Shown: positions 9,387-18,468 of the stretch, piece after piece
Layout of the letters: every line of letters begins with the position of its first letter
How positions within the stretch are numbered: position 1 is the stretch's first letter
Assembly (NCBI RefSeq): GCF_037478005.1
Contig: NZ_CP144164.1
Span: 1,178,001-1,242,000 of the forward strand
Length of the DNA stretch: 64,000 bases
From: Alteromonas sp. M12
GTDB taxonomy: Bacteria > Pseudomonadota > Gammaproteobacteria > Enterobacterales > Alteromonadaceae
Direction: 5' to 3'
Made by a program: the position numbers and the translations under genes
Notes under the pieces: generated by a model
The model's input: only the letters and a program-made list of their open reading frames with translations
What the model was told of the DNA's origin: nothing
Database searches by the model: none

Positions 9387-10049
9387 TCATTCCTTCTCGG
9401 CAATATCCCCCGATTCCTGCAATAAAAACGCCACTAAGGTTTTTCCGGCATCACTAATGTGGGCTTCTAATAGGCTTATAGCGTGCTCGGTGTCTTGGTT
9501 CTCTATTGCTTTGAGTATGTTGTAGTGGTCTTGTTGGCTGGTTTTCAGATAATTCAGCTGTTGGTTGTGATAACCAATATATCTGCCACATAGTTGATGC
9601 AAACTAGCGATAGTATTAAACAGAGTGGGGCGGTTTGCTTGCTCGTAAAGACAGGCATGAAATTGCCAGTTCAACTCACCGTGTTCTTCGATGCTTAGCT
9701 GTTCTTGAGAATCAATGGCTTGCAAATAGTCGCGGGCTTTGCCGATGGTTTGTTGGTTAAGGTTGGGAATGGCATATTGCAAAATTAGCGGTTCGAGGTA
9801 TTTTCGCATTAAATATAGATCTTCAGCTTCTGTGGCATTTAACTCGGGGATCATCACCCCACACTTACCACAGCTGGTGAGCCAACCTTCATTTTTCAAT
9901 CGTTGCAGTACATCTCTAATGGGGATGCGGCTAATATTGTAGCGTTTAGAAAGTGCTTCTTGCTTGAGTGCTTGTGCAATCGGTAGTTTGTTTTCTCTTA
10001 TATCCAATTTAATTTGATTGTAGAGCATTTGTGCTTGTTGTTTTGTCAT
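9387..10049 (-). CDS. GntR-family transcriptional regulator (FCD/FadR subfamily)
   Basis: The protein has 220 residues. An N-terminal winged helix (about 1-72) contains the recognition segment LSKRYNISRIPIRDVLQRLK followed by the wing. An all-helical FCD ligand domain (about 78-210) carries the expected metal/ligand positions: D in EAEDLYLMR, H in NWQFHACL, H in QQDHYNIL and H in LLEAHISD. FCD regulators bind small organic acids and usually repress a neighbouring operon. The gene starts 5 bases after the BenE-like gene on the same strand, so the two form an operon. The two TGTATACA palindromes before benE are the likely operator, giving autoregulation of transporter and regulator. Confidence 0.88.
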   Translation of the reverse strand: MTKQQAQMLYNQIKLDIRENKLPIAQALKQEALSKRYNISRIPIRDVLQRLKNEGWLTSCGKCGVMIPELNATEAEDLYLMRKYLEPLILQYAIPNLNQQTIGKARDYLQAIDSQEQLSIEEHGELNWQFHACLYEQANRPTLFNTIASLHQLCGRYIGYHNQQLNYLKTSQQDHYNILKAIENQDTEHAISLLEAHISDAGKTLVAFLLQESGDIAEKE

Positions 10050-10054
10050 TCCAA

Positions 10055-11224
10055 TTACACTCTTTTAGTTAGATGCAGAGCTAACATACCTACCACTATC
10101 CCCCAAAATGCAGAGGCGACGCCAAAAAAGCTGATACCCGAGGCTGTCATTAAAAAGGTTAAAACGGCCGCTTCTCTTTCTCTATCATAATCTAATGCGG
10201 TTTTTAAACTAGCGGCTATGGCAGTTAGCAGTGCTATCCCTGCTAAACCGGCAATGAGTGCCTGTGGGAACGCGGCAAATAAGCCCACCACCGCAGTCCC
10301 TAACACACCAGCAATTATATTGAATATGCCCACAGATATGCCAGCAATATAGCGTTTATCTGGCGAAGGGTGAGACTCTTCATTGGTACAAATAGCAGCG
10401 GTGATGGCGGCGATACTAAAGGTGAAACCACCAAAAGGGGCAAATAAAAGGGTGGTGATCCCCGTGGTGGTGATGATTGGCGAAATGGGTTGTTGCTCGT
10501 ATCCATTACTCTTTAATATGGCTACGCCAGGCAGGTTTTGTGAGGTCATGGTAATAATAAACAGTGGTAAGCCAATGCCGATCATTGACGCTAAAGAGAA
10601 ACTTGGTGACACCCAAACAGGTGTGGCAAATTCAAAGGAAAGACTCTGTGTTTCAATGGTTTGATTAAAAATGCAAAAGATTAAGCCAATTAATAATACA
10701 AGGGGAATGGCGTATCTTGGAATAAAGCGTTTGGCCAATAAATAAACTACTAACATGGTAATAATTAACGCCGGTTGTTGGTCTATTGCAGCAAATAATC
10801 CGAGCCCAAATTGCATTAAAATACCGGCTAACATGGCAGATGCGACAGAAAGCGGGATGAGTTTAACCAGCCTATTAAAAATGCCAGTCACCCCCACTAA
10901 GGTAATCAGGACACCCACCATTAGAAAGGTACCTGTTGCTGTGGCTATATCATTATTCATCACAGCTGTTGCCAGTAAGGCGGCACCCGGTGTAGACCAA
11001 GCAATAATAAGTGGGCGTTTGTACCAAAGTGATAACCCTAGGGTGCTCAGCCCCATGCCTAATCCTAATGCCCATACCCAAGATTCCAGTTGCTGATTGT
11101 TCGCTCCTGATGCAATGGCTGCTTGAAAAACTATCGCCATTGCACTTGCAAACCCAACTAAAACGGCAATGAAGCCGGCAATGAAAGCAGATAAAGAACT
11201 GTCTTGAATGATTTTTTGAAGCAT
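10055..11224 (-). CDS. BenE-family benzoate/H+ symporter-like transporter
   Basis: The 389-residue product is almost entirely hydrophobic, with about 11-12 membrane helices. The N-terminal SAFIAGFIAVLVGFASAMAI, then FQAAIASGA, and the later AWSTPGAALL match the BenE layout of NCS2-like nucleobase/benzoate transporters. An upstream in-frame ATG at 11254 exists, but ATG 11224 aligns better with the family and leaves the operator-like palindromes outside the coding region. The true substrate may be another aromatic or organic acid, because no benzoate catabolism genes are seen. It is cotranscribed with the GntR regulator downstream. Confidence 0.85.
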   Translation of the reverse strand: MLQKIIQDSSLSAFIAGFIAVLVGFASAMAIVFQAAIASGANNQQLESWVWALGLGMGLSTLGLSLWYKRPLIIAWSTPGAALLATAVMNNDIATATGTFLMVGVLITLVGVTGIFNRLVKLIPLSVASAMLAGILMQFGLGLFAAIDQQPALIITMLVVYLLAKRFIPRYAIPLVLLIGLIFCIFNQTIETQSLSFEFATPVWVSPSFSLASMIGIGLPLFIITMTSQNLPGVAILKSNGYEQQPISPIITTTGITTLLFAPFGGFTFSIAAITAAICTNEESHPSPDKRYIAGISVGIFNIIAGVLGTAVVGLFAAFPQALIAGLAGIALLTAIAASLKTALDYDREREAAVLTFLMTASGISFFGVASAFWGIVVGMLALHLTKRV

Positions 11225-11227
11225 AAA

Positions 11228-11253
11228 TGTATACAAATTTAAAAATGTATACA
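11228..11253. promoter_or_regulatory. Paired TGTATACA palindromes, candidate GntR operator
   Basis: The perfect palindrome TGTATACA occurs at 11228-11235 and 11246-11253, 18 bp apart centre to centre, ending 3 bases before the benE-like start codon. FadR/FCD regulators bind sites of the type T-GTATAC-A, so the GntR protein encoded in the same operon is the obvious candidate. Binding is inferred. Confidence 0.6.
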
Positions 11254-11442
11254 TTTTATACGTGGGTTTTGCTCACAAGGGAAGTTGTATTTCGCACTTT
11301 TCGAAAAAATAACGTTATGATTGCTCTACTTCACCTAATCCGTTTTGGTTAGGTGGGGCTCTGAATAAAAAAGGTCTGAATAAACGCGTTATATAAAAAC
11401 TAGCTAAAAATCATCTGAGCAAAAATAAGGTTGTAAACAATC

Positions 11443-12180
11443 ATGCAAATACAAAAAGAAACCATCGATTTAAACACCGCCACGGGCAAAATGCGTTGTT
11501 ATATTTATCGTCCATGTGACGAGGGCGTGTATCCGTCGATTATTTTTTATTCAGAGATTTTTCAGCAAACAGCGCCCATAAGTCGATCCGCGGCAATCAT
11601 GGCCTGCCATGGTTTTGTGGTCATTGTGCCTGAGGTTTTTCATGAGCTTAATCCTGCTGGAACGGTATTAGAATATGACGATATTGGCAAAGATAAGGGT
11701 AATGAAGATAAATCCAAAAAACCCTTGATTGATCACGATAGCGATACTCTAGCTATGCTGGATTTTATTCACTCAGCTACTTACTGCTCTAACGCGGTCG
11801 GCGCAATGGGAGTATGCATCGGTGGGCATTTGGCCTATCGCGCGGCGCTTAATCCTGCCATTAAAGGTGCTTTTTGTTTATATGCAACAGATATCCACAA
11901 CAATGCTTTGAGTGCTGAACCGGAACAGCAAAGTCTGGCTAGAATGGCAGATATTCAAGGGGAAATTCATTTTGTGTGGGGTAAACAAGACCCTCATGTG
12001 CCAAATCAAGGAAGGCTCAGCATTTACCAGCAATGCATCGCAACTGGGATTAATTATCAGTGGTGTGAAGTCAATGGTGTGCACGCGTTTATGCGAGACG
12101 AAGGTGATCGTTATGACGGTGCTTTAGCTTTACAAATGTATCAACAAGCGGTTGCCTTATTTCAGCGGGTACTGCATTGA
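11443..12180 (+). CDS. Dienelactone hydrolase-family protein
   Basis: The 245-residue alpha/beta hydrolase has the cysteine nucleophile elbow GVCIGGH (about residues 125-131), the acid in GKQDPH (about 180-185) and the histidine in NGVHAFMRDE (about 206-215), which is the Cys-Asp-His triad of DLH proteins. The N-terminus (ATGKMRCYIYRP) is also typical. The family hydrolyses dienelactones or other activated esters in the cytoplasm, but most members have no known substrate. It is divergent from the BenE/GntR operon across about 220 bp, so a link to aromatic acid metabolism is possible but unproven. Confidence 0.87.
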   Translation: MQIQKETIDLNTATGKMRCYIYRPCDEGVYPSIIFYSEIFQQTAPISRSAAIMACHGFVVIVPEVFHELNPAGTVLEYDDIGKDKGNEDKSKKPLIDHDSDTLAMLDFIHSATYCSNAVGAMGVCIGGHLAYRAALNPAIKGAFCLYATDIHNNALSAEPEQQSLARMADIQGEIHFVWGKQDPHVPNQGRLSIYQQCIATGINYQWCEVNGVHAFMRDEGDRYDGALALQMYQQAVALFQRVLH

Positions 12181-12319
12181 CGGCTATTTTAGGCTTGTTT
12201 TTCGGTTATAAACTTTAGATACTCAAAGGGTACTTTTTTACTATTGTATTGAGCAGTTTCGGTTTGCACCAATACACTGCGCCAACTTTATCAAACTCAC
12301 AACTCAAAAAGAGATGACA

Positions 12320-13321
12320 ATGTCACAAGCTATATGGATTCAAGCTCTCAGAACAGTGCCTCAGGTTGATAAAACATGCTGGGATGGTTTAAATATATTG
12401 ACTAAATGGCTGGTAGCGAGCCGCTTTTCAGTCACAATCATGAGTTTTACCTCTGCCATTATTGGCATTTTGTTGGCATTGAGTACTGCTACGGTGGATT
12501 TTGGCTTAGCTGTTTTATGTATTATAGGTTTAGTGTTGGCTCATGCTACCAATAACTTGCTGAATGACTACACTGATTCGGCTAGAGGTGTGGACAAAGG
12601 AAATTACTTCCGCACCCAATATGGTACTCATGTGTTAGAAAGTGGACTGTTAACCAAAAAGCAGTTGATGGGATACATCTCAGTAACTGGCGCGTTAGCC
12701 CTTGCATGTGGGTTTATCATCATTTATCTGCGTGGTCTTGATGTACTGTGGTTACTGCTCGCAGGTGCGTTTTTTGTGCTGTTTTACACTTGGCCGTTGA
12801 AAAAACTGGCGTTAGGGGAGTTATCTGTATTAATTGTTTGGGGGCCATTAATGGTAGGGGGCTCTTATTATGTCAGCAGTGGACAGTGGAGCGTAGCAGC
12901 CATGTTAATTGGTACTTTGTATGCGTTAGCACCCACGGCTGTTATTTTTGGTAAACATATCGATAAAATGGATATGGATAAAAGCAAAGGCATTTATTCA
13001 TTACCAGTATTATTAGGTTCTACTTACGCAAGAAAAGCCGTTCAATTTATGTTGTTGTCTCAGTATTTTCTGGCCGCGTATATTTATTTGAGTGGTTATA
13101 TTGGTATCAGTATTTTGGTCTTGTTATTGGCCGTACCTACCCTTATCCACACATTCAAAGTGTTTAATCACGAGCGGCCAACTAGCATGCCTGATGGCTT
13201 TCGAAAAGAAGTCTGGCCGCTATGGTTTGCGCCTAACGCGTTTCAATATACACGTAAGTTCAGTTTGTTTTTCTTAGTGATGTTAATACTTGAAAATATT
13301 ATTGCGGGTTTCAATTTATAA
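12320..13321 (+). CDS. UbiA-family prenyltransferase
   Basis: The membrane protein has 333 residues from ATG 12320, which follows GAGA at 5-base spacing; ATG 12314 is also in frame but sits directly on the ribosome-binding site. It has about 8-9 membrane helices and the two Asp-rich prenyl diphosphate/Mg sites: NDYTDSARGVD (about residue 88-98) and DKMDMDKSKGIYSLPVLLG (about 214-232). UbiA-type enzymes attach isoprenoid tails to aromatic acceptors (MenA, UbiA and related proteins). The neighbouring fumarate reductase would use menaquinol, so a MenA-like role is tempting, but the second motif and length do not decide the acceptor. Confidence 0.82.
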   Translation: MSQAIWIQALRTVPQVDKTCWDGLNILTKWLVASRFSVTIMSFTSAIIGILLALSTATVDFGLAVLCIIGLVLAHATNNLLNDYTDSARGVDKGNYFRTQYGTHVLESGLLTKKQLMGYISVTGALALACGFIIIYLRGLDVLWLLLAGAFFVLFYTWPLKKLALGELSVLIVWGPLMVGGSYYVSSGQWSVAAMLIGTLYALAPTAVIFGKHIDKMDMDKSKGIYSLPVLLGSTYARKAVQFMLLSQYFLAAYIYLSGYIGISILVLLLAVPTLIHTFKVFNHERPTSMPDGFRKEVWPLWFAPNAFQYTRKFSLFFLVMLILENIIAGFNL

Positions 13322-13345
13322 GCGATTAGACCTAAAAAAAGGCCC

Positions 13346-13738
13346 TTAAGCAATCACACCCGTTAGCCAAATTCCAAGGGTTAACACGCCTATTAAACTG
13401 GCAACACCATAACAAATCACTTTGATGAGTCCATGGTGTTGCACTTTTAGGTCGTGTAAACCGTGGCGAATCCGGTGCGCTGCATGGAAGCTTGGCAAAA
13501 TGATAAAGGCGCCGCTAAACATCAGTCCCCAAAAACTGAAAAACCAATTATGAGCTTGCGAATAGCTAAATTCGATCAGTCCTATAGGTTGCAGTAAACC
13601 GAAAAATAGGATTGCCGCGGGAATAAATACTGCAAAACAAACACCGCCAGCGCTGAATAATGCCCACCACACAGGTTCACTACTGCGCTGGGGTTTTGAA
13701 GAGGTATTTGTCTCTTTCATAGGTGTTTGAACATTCAT
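13346..13738 (-). CDS. frdD: Fumarate reductase membrane subunit D
   Basis: This is a membrane anchor of 130 residues from ATG 13738, which follows GGGGAAG closely; an upstream TTG at 13750 is less likely. Three membrane helices are visible (about 24-48, 57-82 and 103-128). The fragment HAAHRIRHGLHDL is the quinone-proximal region conserved in FrdD. It is the last gene of frdABCD and overlaps frdC by 4 bases. With FrdC it anchors FrdAB to the inner membrane and passes electrons from menaquinol. Confidence 0.9.
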   Translation of the reverse strand: MNVQTPMKETNTSSKPQRSSEPVWWALFSAGGVCFAVFIPAAILFFGLLQPIGLIEFSYSQAHNWFFSFWGLMFSGAFIILPSFHAAHRIRHGLHDLKVQHHGLIKVICYGVASLIGVLTLGIWLTGVIA

Positions 13739-14118
13739 AAACTTCCCCAAAATAACCAGCTAAATAAAACGATGACTGATAGTACGCCAGCCCATTGCCC
13801 TGCTATTAACAAATTGGCTGGTACGCTTATTTGACCAATACGAATCGGCATGACTCTCGGAAATAACTGAAAGAACGTCCATGCGTGAAATAGACTGGCA
13901 AACAAGGCTAATGCGTTTAGGGCTAGCACCCAAGGTTGGCCCATTGCGGTTTGCCAGTTGGTCCATTGACTTTCACCTTGCCATAAACAGTAAACGCCAG
14001 AGACTAAACACAAGATAAAAAACGTGAGGGGCAATACTGTCGCTTCGCGCAACATATAAGCTTTAAACTCATTGTGTTTTAACCACCAGGTTCGAGAAAG
14101 CGTTGTGCGATAAGTCAT
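13735..14118 (-). CDS. frdC: Fumarate reductase membrane subunit C
   Basis: The 127-residue protein has three membrane helices. The N-terminal [20 protein letters not shown] matches the FrdC start seen in enterobacteria (TWW--- then YMLREGT). The middle [20 protein letters not shown] carries the histidine region near the quinone site. It overlaps frdB and frdD by 4 bases each. Confidence 0.93.
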   Translation of the reverse strand: MTYRTTLSRTWWLKHNEFKAYMLREATVLPLTFFILCLVSGVYCLWQGESQWTNWQTAMGQPWVLALNALALFASLFHAWTFFQLFPRVMPIRIGQISVPANLLIAGQWAGVLSVIVLFSWLFWGSL

Positions 14119-14834
14119 AAATTCCCCTTAAATAATTGGATAATCATGTCTTTAGCTGATTCAACTTTTGATTGATTGACTGCTGCCGCGGGATCTACAT
14201 TTTTCGGACAGACTTTTGAACAAAAGCCGACAAAGGTGCAGCTCCACGCGCCTTCCTCGGTATTCAATAAAGGCATTCGTTGCGCTTTTCCATGATCACG
14301 ACTATCTAGGTTATAACGATGTGCTAGGGTAATCGCTGCAGGCCCTAAAAATTCAGGATTTAAGCCAAATTGTGGGCAGGCCGCGTAACATAGTCCACAG
14401 TTGATACAATCGGAAAACTGCTGGTATTTGGCCATTTGCGCGGGCGTTTGTCGGTTCGCTTCAGTGGGGTTTTTATCATCGGCAATAAGATAGGGTTTGA
14501 CCGCTTCTAGGTGAGTTAAAAACGCATCCATATCCACTATTAAGTCCCGCTCTACCGGCAAATGGGCTAGCGGTTCTATGACTACTTCGTCGTGGTAGTC
14601 ACGTAAAAATACTTTGCAGCCTAGTTTCGGAACACCGTTGACCATAAGTCCGCATGAGCCACAAATCGCCATTCTACAAGACCAACGAAAGCTCAATGAA
14701 GGATCTAGCTCTTCCTTGATGTAATTGAGGGCATCAAGCACCGAAGTGCTGTCGTCAACGGGAACGTTAAATTGTTGAACAAAAGGGCTTTGAGATGTTT
14801 CTGGTAGATAGCGAGCTATACTGATCGTTTTCAT
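14115..14834 (-). CDS. frdB: Fumarate reductase iron-sulfur subunit
   Basis: The 239-residue subunit carries three Fe-S clusters between FrdA and the membrane quinol site. The [2Fe-2S] ligands lie in [25 protein letters not shown] spacing (about residues 53-74). The C-terminal domain has [12 protein letters not shown] (about 144-155) and [12 protein letters not shown] (about 199-210) for the [4Fe-4S] and [3Fe-4S] clusters. Length matches E. coli FrdB (244). It overlaps frdA and frdC by 4 bases, so the four subunits are translationally coupled. Confidence 0.96.
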   Translation of the reverse strand: MKTISIARYLPETSQSPFVQQFNVPVDDSTSVLDALNYIKEELDPSLSFRWSCRMAICGSCGLMVNGVPKLGCKVFLRDYHDEVVIEPLAHLPVERDLIVDMDAFLTHLEAVKPYLIADDKNPTEANRQTPAQMAKYQQFSDCINCGLCYAACPQFGLNPEFLGPAAITLAHRYNLDSRDHGKAQRMPLLNTEEGAWSCTFVGFCSKVCPKNVDPAAAVNQSKVESAKDMIIQLFKGNL

Positions 14835-16615
14835 GATGAGACTCCTTTGCCTGCATCACCATAGGCTCTTGCTGCTGGTGGTAATAACGAAATATCAACC
14901 GGCTGCCAAGCTAAATGCGCATCACCATTGGCTTGATAATAAACCAGACTATGTTGTAAATACTGCTCATCGTCACGCTGGGTGCAACCTTCATCAAGGC
15001 GCTGGTGAGCACCTCTAGATTCACGGCGCAATAACGCCGCTAAGCAGGTTGCTTCAGCCACATCTATACCAAACCCAAGCTCGATACACTGCAATAGCTC
15101 GGTATTGTAGCCAAGGCTTTTATCTGCGATTGTTATTTGTTGATAGCGTGTTTTGAGCTCTCGGATGGTGTTCAGCGTTTGCTGTAATCCTGCTTGATCG
15201 CGATAAATTCCACAGCCTTGTTCCATGGTTTTTAATAACTCCCGTTTTATCGCTACCCAACTTTCTCGACCTTGTTGATTACGCAATGTGGTTATACGTT
15301 GTTGTTGAACTTCAAACTGAGCTTCTAAATCAGCTGAGGGCGTGAGTTCTCGCTGTTGACTAAATGCTACCGCTTGCTCGCCGGCTAGACGGCCAAATAC
15401 CAATAACTCACTGAGCGAATTGGAACCTAAGCGGTTAGCCCCATGCAGGCCAACCGAAGCACATTCTCCGGTGGCAAAGAGTCCTTTTATTGAGGTTTCA
15501 CACTTGGCATTGGTGGTGATCCCGCCCATGGTGTAATGCACCGCAGGGCGCACCGGTATAGGCTCCTTGACTGGGTCTACATTGACATAGGATTTTGCCA
15601 GCTCACATATAAAGGGAAGGCGTTCGTGTAAGTAGGCTTTTCCGAGGTGCCGTAAATCAAGATAGACAACGTCACTGTCGCCGAAGCGGCCAGTACGTCC
15701 TGCCTGTTGTTCATGCCAAAACGCCTGTGACAGTTTGTCTCTAGGCCCCAGTTCCATGTATTTATTTTTAGGCTCACCTACAGGTGTTTCCGGACCTAAA
15801 CCGTAATCTTGCAGGTAACGGTAGCCCTGTTTGTTGAGCATTAAGCCACCTTCACCACGTGAGGCTTCAGTAATCAGTATCCCTGAACCTGGCAGGCCGG
15901 TGGGATGGTATTGCACAAATTCCATGTCGCGCAGTGCCACACCATGACGATAGGCCAGTGCCATACCATCACCGGTTACAATGCCACCATTGGTGTTGAA
16001 GCGAAATAGTCTTCCTGCCCCACCGGTTGCCAAAATGACCGATTTAGCTCGAATAAAATGCAATTCACCTGTGGCGATTTCCAAGGCGACAATGCCCGAA
16101 ATTTGTTCATCATTGACTAACAAATCGAGCACAAAAAACTCATCTAGACGCTGGATTTGATTAAAGCGTAAGGAGGTTTGAAATAACGTATGTAACATGT
16201 GGAAGCCGGTTTTATCGGCTGCAAACCAAGTGCGTTCTATTTTCATGCCGCCAAAGCGACGAACTTGCACTGAACCATCTTTTTTGCGGCTCCAAGGGCA
16301 ACCCCAGTGTTCCAATTGCACTAATTCTTGATGAGCATGGCGCACGAAGTAATCGACTACAGATTGCTCTGCTAACCAGTCACCACCTGCGACAGTGTCT
16401 TCAATGTGCGCGGCAAAACTATCATCTTCACGGGTAACCGCCGCTGCTCCACCTTCTGCCGCAACAGTGTGCGAGCGCATAGGATAAACTTTGGAAACTA
16501 AACCGATACTTAAATTAAGGCCGGCTGCTTGTGCCTGCTCAGCTGCAGCAATACTGGCTCGTAACCCCGCACCGCCACCTCCAACGATAAGTACATCATA
16601 ATCTAGGTATTTCAT
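14831..16615 (-). CDS. frdA: Fumarate reductase flavoprotein subunit
   Basis: The 594-residue catalytic subunit reduces fumarate to succinate. The FAD-binding start [18 protein letters not shown], the covalent-FAD histidine in [10 protein letters not shown] (about residue 49) and the substrate-site segment [20 protein letters not shown] (about 237-256) are visible. The order FrdABCD, with two small membrane subunits of FrdC/FrdD type, separates it from succinate dehydrogenase. It allows anaerobic fumarate respiration. The 247-bp upstream region shows no full FNR consensus; only a TTGATCAA near 16745 was noted. Confidence 0.96.
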   Translation of the reverse strand: MKYLDYDVLIVGGGGAGLRASIAAAEQAQAAGLNLSIGLVSKVYPMRSHTVAAEGGAAAVTREDDSFAAHIEDTVAGGDWLAEQSVVDYFVRHAHQELVQLEHWGCPWSRKKDGSVQVRRFGGMKIERTWFAADKTGFHMLHTLFQTSLRFNQIQRLDEFFVLDLLVNDEQISGIVALEIATGELHFIRAKSVILATGGAGRLFRFNTNGGIVTGDGMALAYRHGVALRDMEFVQYHPTGLPGSGILITEASRGEGGLMLNKQGYRYLQDYGLGPETPVGEPKNKYMELGPRDKLSQAFWHEQQAGRTGRFGDSDVVYLDLRHLGKAYLHERLPFICELAKSYVNVDPVKEPIPVRPAVHYTMGGITTNAKCETSIKGLFATGECASVGLHGANRLGSNSLSELLVFGRLAGEQAVAFSQQRELTPSADLEAQFEVQQQRITTLRNQQGRESWVAIKRELLKTMEQGCGIYRDQAGLQQTLNTIRELKTRYQQITIADKSLGYNTELLQCIELGFGIDVAEATCLAALLRRESRGAHQRLDEGCTQRDDEQYLQHSLVYYQANGDAHLAWQPVDISLLPPAARAYGDAGKGVSS

Positions 16616-16862
16616 TTGGTCCCATTCCCTATAGATTTGTTATCCAACCCAAAACAAGTATTCGCTAAAAGGTGATATCTCTAGGTAGATAATATAACCA
16701 TAAATAAACTGTGGTTAATACTGTTAAACGACTAAATAATGACCTTGATCAATTAATTTTATTTAGTGGTCTTGTTTGGGGGCATTTTGTGGGGGAGGAG
16801 ACTGGGTGTTTTTGGCAGACCGCGATCATAATGAACAAAGCAAGCCATAGCTTGCTCGTTGT

Positions 16863-17612
16863 TTAACTCATTTTCTTTAACCAGCTCAGTGGAGCTATGC
16901 TCAAAATTGGCCGAATGACTGCCCAAGGCCATTTAGGCACGTAGCTGTTTGCGCCTTCTTTTTCTATTTCTTTGATAATTGCTTTACAGCCGGTTTCTGT
17001 ATCTACAATAAAGGGGACTTTTTTAACTTTTTCGTTAATTTCACTTTTGATAAAACCAGGGTGTACGGTGGATACTTTAATGGGGGTATCCAAAACGTCA
17101 ATTCTGATTCCTTCAGTGAGTGAACTTAGTCCGGCTTTGGTGGCGGCATAAACGTTCATCGCTCTTCGTGCTCCACGAATCGCGCTTATCGATGAAATGG
17201 TCACTAAATGGCCGCTATTCTGCTGTCTGAATATTGCCATTGCAGCTTCACACTGTGCTAATGCCGAAACGAAATTAGTGATGGCTGTCTGCTTATTGGC
17301 GTGAAAGTATCCCGTACCTATGGCAGCTCCTTTTCCCATTCCTGCATTAACAATCACTCTGTCTAATTGTCCCAATTCTTGATGAAACTCGTTGAATACT
17401 TCGAATACCTGTTCATGGTTGTCTACGTCTAGCGATTTGATTGAGACGGTGATATTTGGGTTGATACTGAGTAGTTCTTGTTTTAATGCTTCTAACCGCT
17501 CAATACGGCGAGCGCAAAGTGCCAAATTTCGGTTCATTTTGGCAAATTCAATGGCCATGCCTTTACCTAAGCCTGAGCTGGCGCCGGTAATTAATATGTT
17601 TTTTCTGCTCAT
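16863..17612 (-). CDS. Short-chain dehydrogenase/reductase
   Basis: The 249-residue classical SDR has the NAD(P) motif TGASSGLGKG (about residues 8-17), NAG (about 90-92) and a catalytic set with Ser in TISSIS and Tyr-Lys in VYAATKAG (about 153-160). Arg residues after the glycine motif (CARRIERL) suggest NADP preference. The substrate is unknown. It lies 35 bases downstream of the histidine phosphatase gene on the same strand and may be cotranscribed. Confidence 0.9.
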   Translation of the reverse strand: MSRKNILITGASSGLGKGMAIEFAKMNRNLALCARRIERLEALKQELLSINPNITVSIKSLDVDNHEQVFEVFNEFHQELGQLDRVIVNAGMGKGAAIGTGYFHANKQTAITNFVSALAQCEAAMAIFRQQNSGHLVTISSISAIRGARRAMNVYAATKAGLSSLTEGIRIDVLDTPIKVSTVHPGFIKSEINEKVKKVPFIVDTETGCKAIIKEIEKEGANSYVPKWPWAVIRPILSIAPLSWLKKMS

Positions 17613-17647
17613 AATTGGCCTATGTTTTTGAGTTTCATGATTAAAAA

Positions 17648-18349
17648 TTATTTATAGGTGATTAAAGATTTATGTTGACCTTCGAAATGACTATGGTCAT
17701 TTAAGGTAGACAAAAATACTCTAGATTGGGTGTTTACTAACTTAGTAATACCGCAGTTTACCAGGGTCCAATTTACTTGCATTACATTGCTTGGCGGGAT
17801 TCCTAACAAATATTGACTAACCACCGAAATCGGTCCGCCGGAGGTGAAAACCGCGACTTTTTTGGCACCTTTTGCGTTGTTAATCACATTTTCCAACGCG
17901 CCTTTTATGCGATTCAGGTATCGCTCCCATGACTCGACATATTCGTCACAGTGTTGGCCTGACATCCAGCGATTCATGGCGTCGTTGAATAATTTCTCAA
18001 AGGCTGCTTTTGGATTGTTTTGGGTTAATAACCAGTTTTTAACTGAAGGTGCATCAGTAAACTCCGGCCCCATTTGGGCAATTATATCGTTATGATCGTA
18101 TTCATTCCAATTGGCATCGAAATTCCAATTCGATTCATCAACTACGGATGACATCCCAGACAAACAATTTTGTAAGGTTTGTTTATGCCGTAACATACTG
18201 CCTAAAAACACCTTATCAAAGTCGCCTATCCGAGTCTGTAATGAATTACCTAACAGCTTAGCTTGCTGATGTCCGACATCCGAAAGCTTATCGTAATTTT
18301 GTTGGCCAAAAGAGGCTTGGCCATGTCTAATTAAATAAATGGCTGTCAA
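17648..18349 (-). CDS. Histidine phosphatase family protein
   Basis: The start is TTG 18349, preceded by AGGA at suitable spacing. The 233-residue protein opens with the phosphohistidine loop LIRHGQASFG (about residues 6-15). The second active-site arm is around VFTSGGPISV (about 167-176), where the usual catalytic His of SSHGG-type motifs is replaced, as in some divergent phosphoglycerate mutase-like members. Activity and substrate are unknown. Confidence 0.85.
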   Translation of the reverse strand: MTAIYLIRHGQASFGQQNYDKLSDVGHQQAKLLGNSLQTRIGDFDKVFLGSMLRHKQTLQNCLSGMSSVVDESNWNFDANWNEYDHNDIIAQMGPEFTDAPSVKNWLLTQNNPKAAFEKLFNDAMNRWMSGQHCDEYVESWERYLNRIKGALENVINNAKGAKKVAVFTSGGPISVVSQYLLGIPPSNVMQVNWTLVNCGITKLVNTQSRVFLSTLNDHSHFEGQHKSLITYK

Positions 18350-18468
18350 ATTTTATCCTATTAAATCGTTGTTCAAACCATCAAATAAGCTTGATGGTAT
18401 CATCAAGCTTATAGCCTAGTGTATTCCCTTAGTATCTTAGATACTTACATTAACCAAGTAGGACAAGC

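Noticed and set aside
16740..16760. FNR-like site TTGATCAATTAAT upstream of frdA
   Set aside because: Only one half-site matches TTGAT-N4-ATCAA; the second half fails in both orientations.
18377..18398. ACCATCAA/TTGATGGT hairpin between acyl-CoA dehydrogenase and phosphatase genes
   Set aside because: Short stem without T-tract on either strand; too weak to call a terminator.
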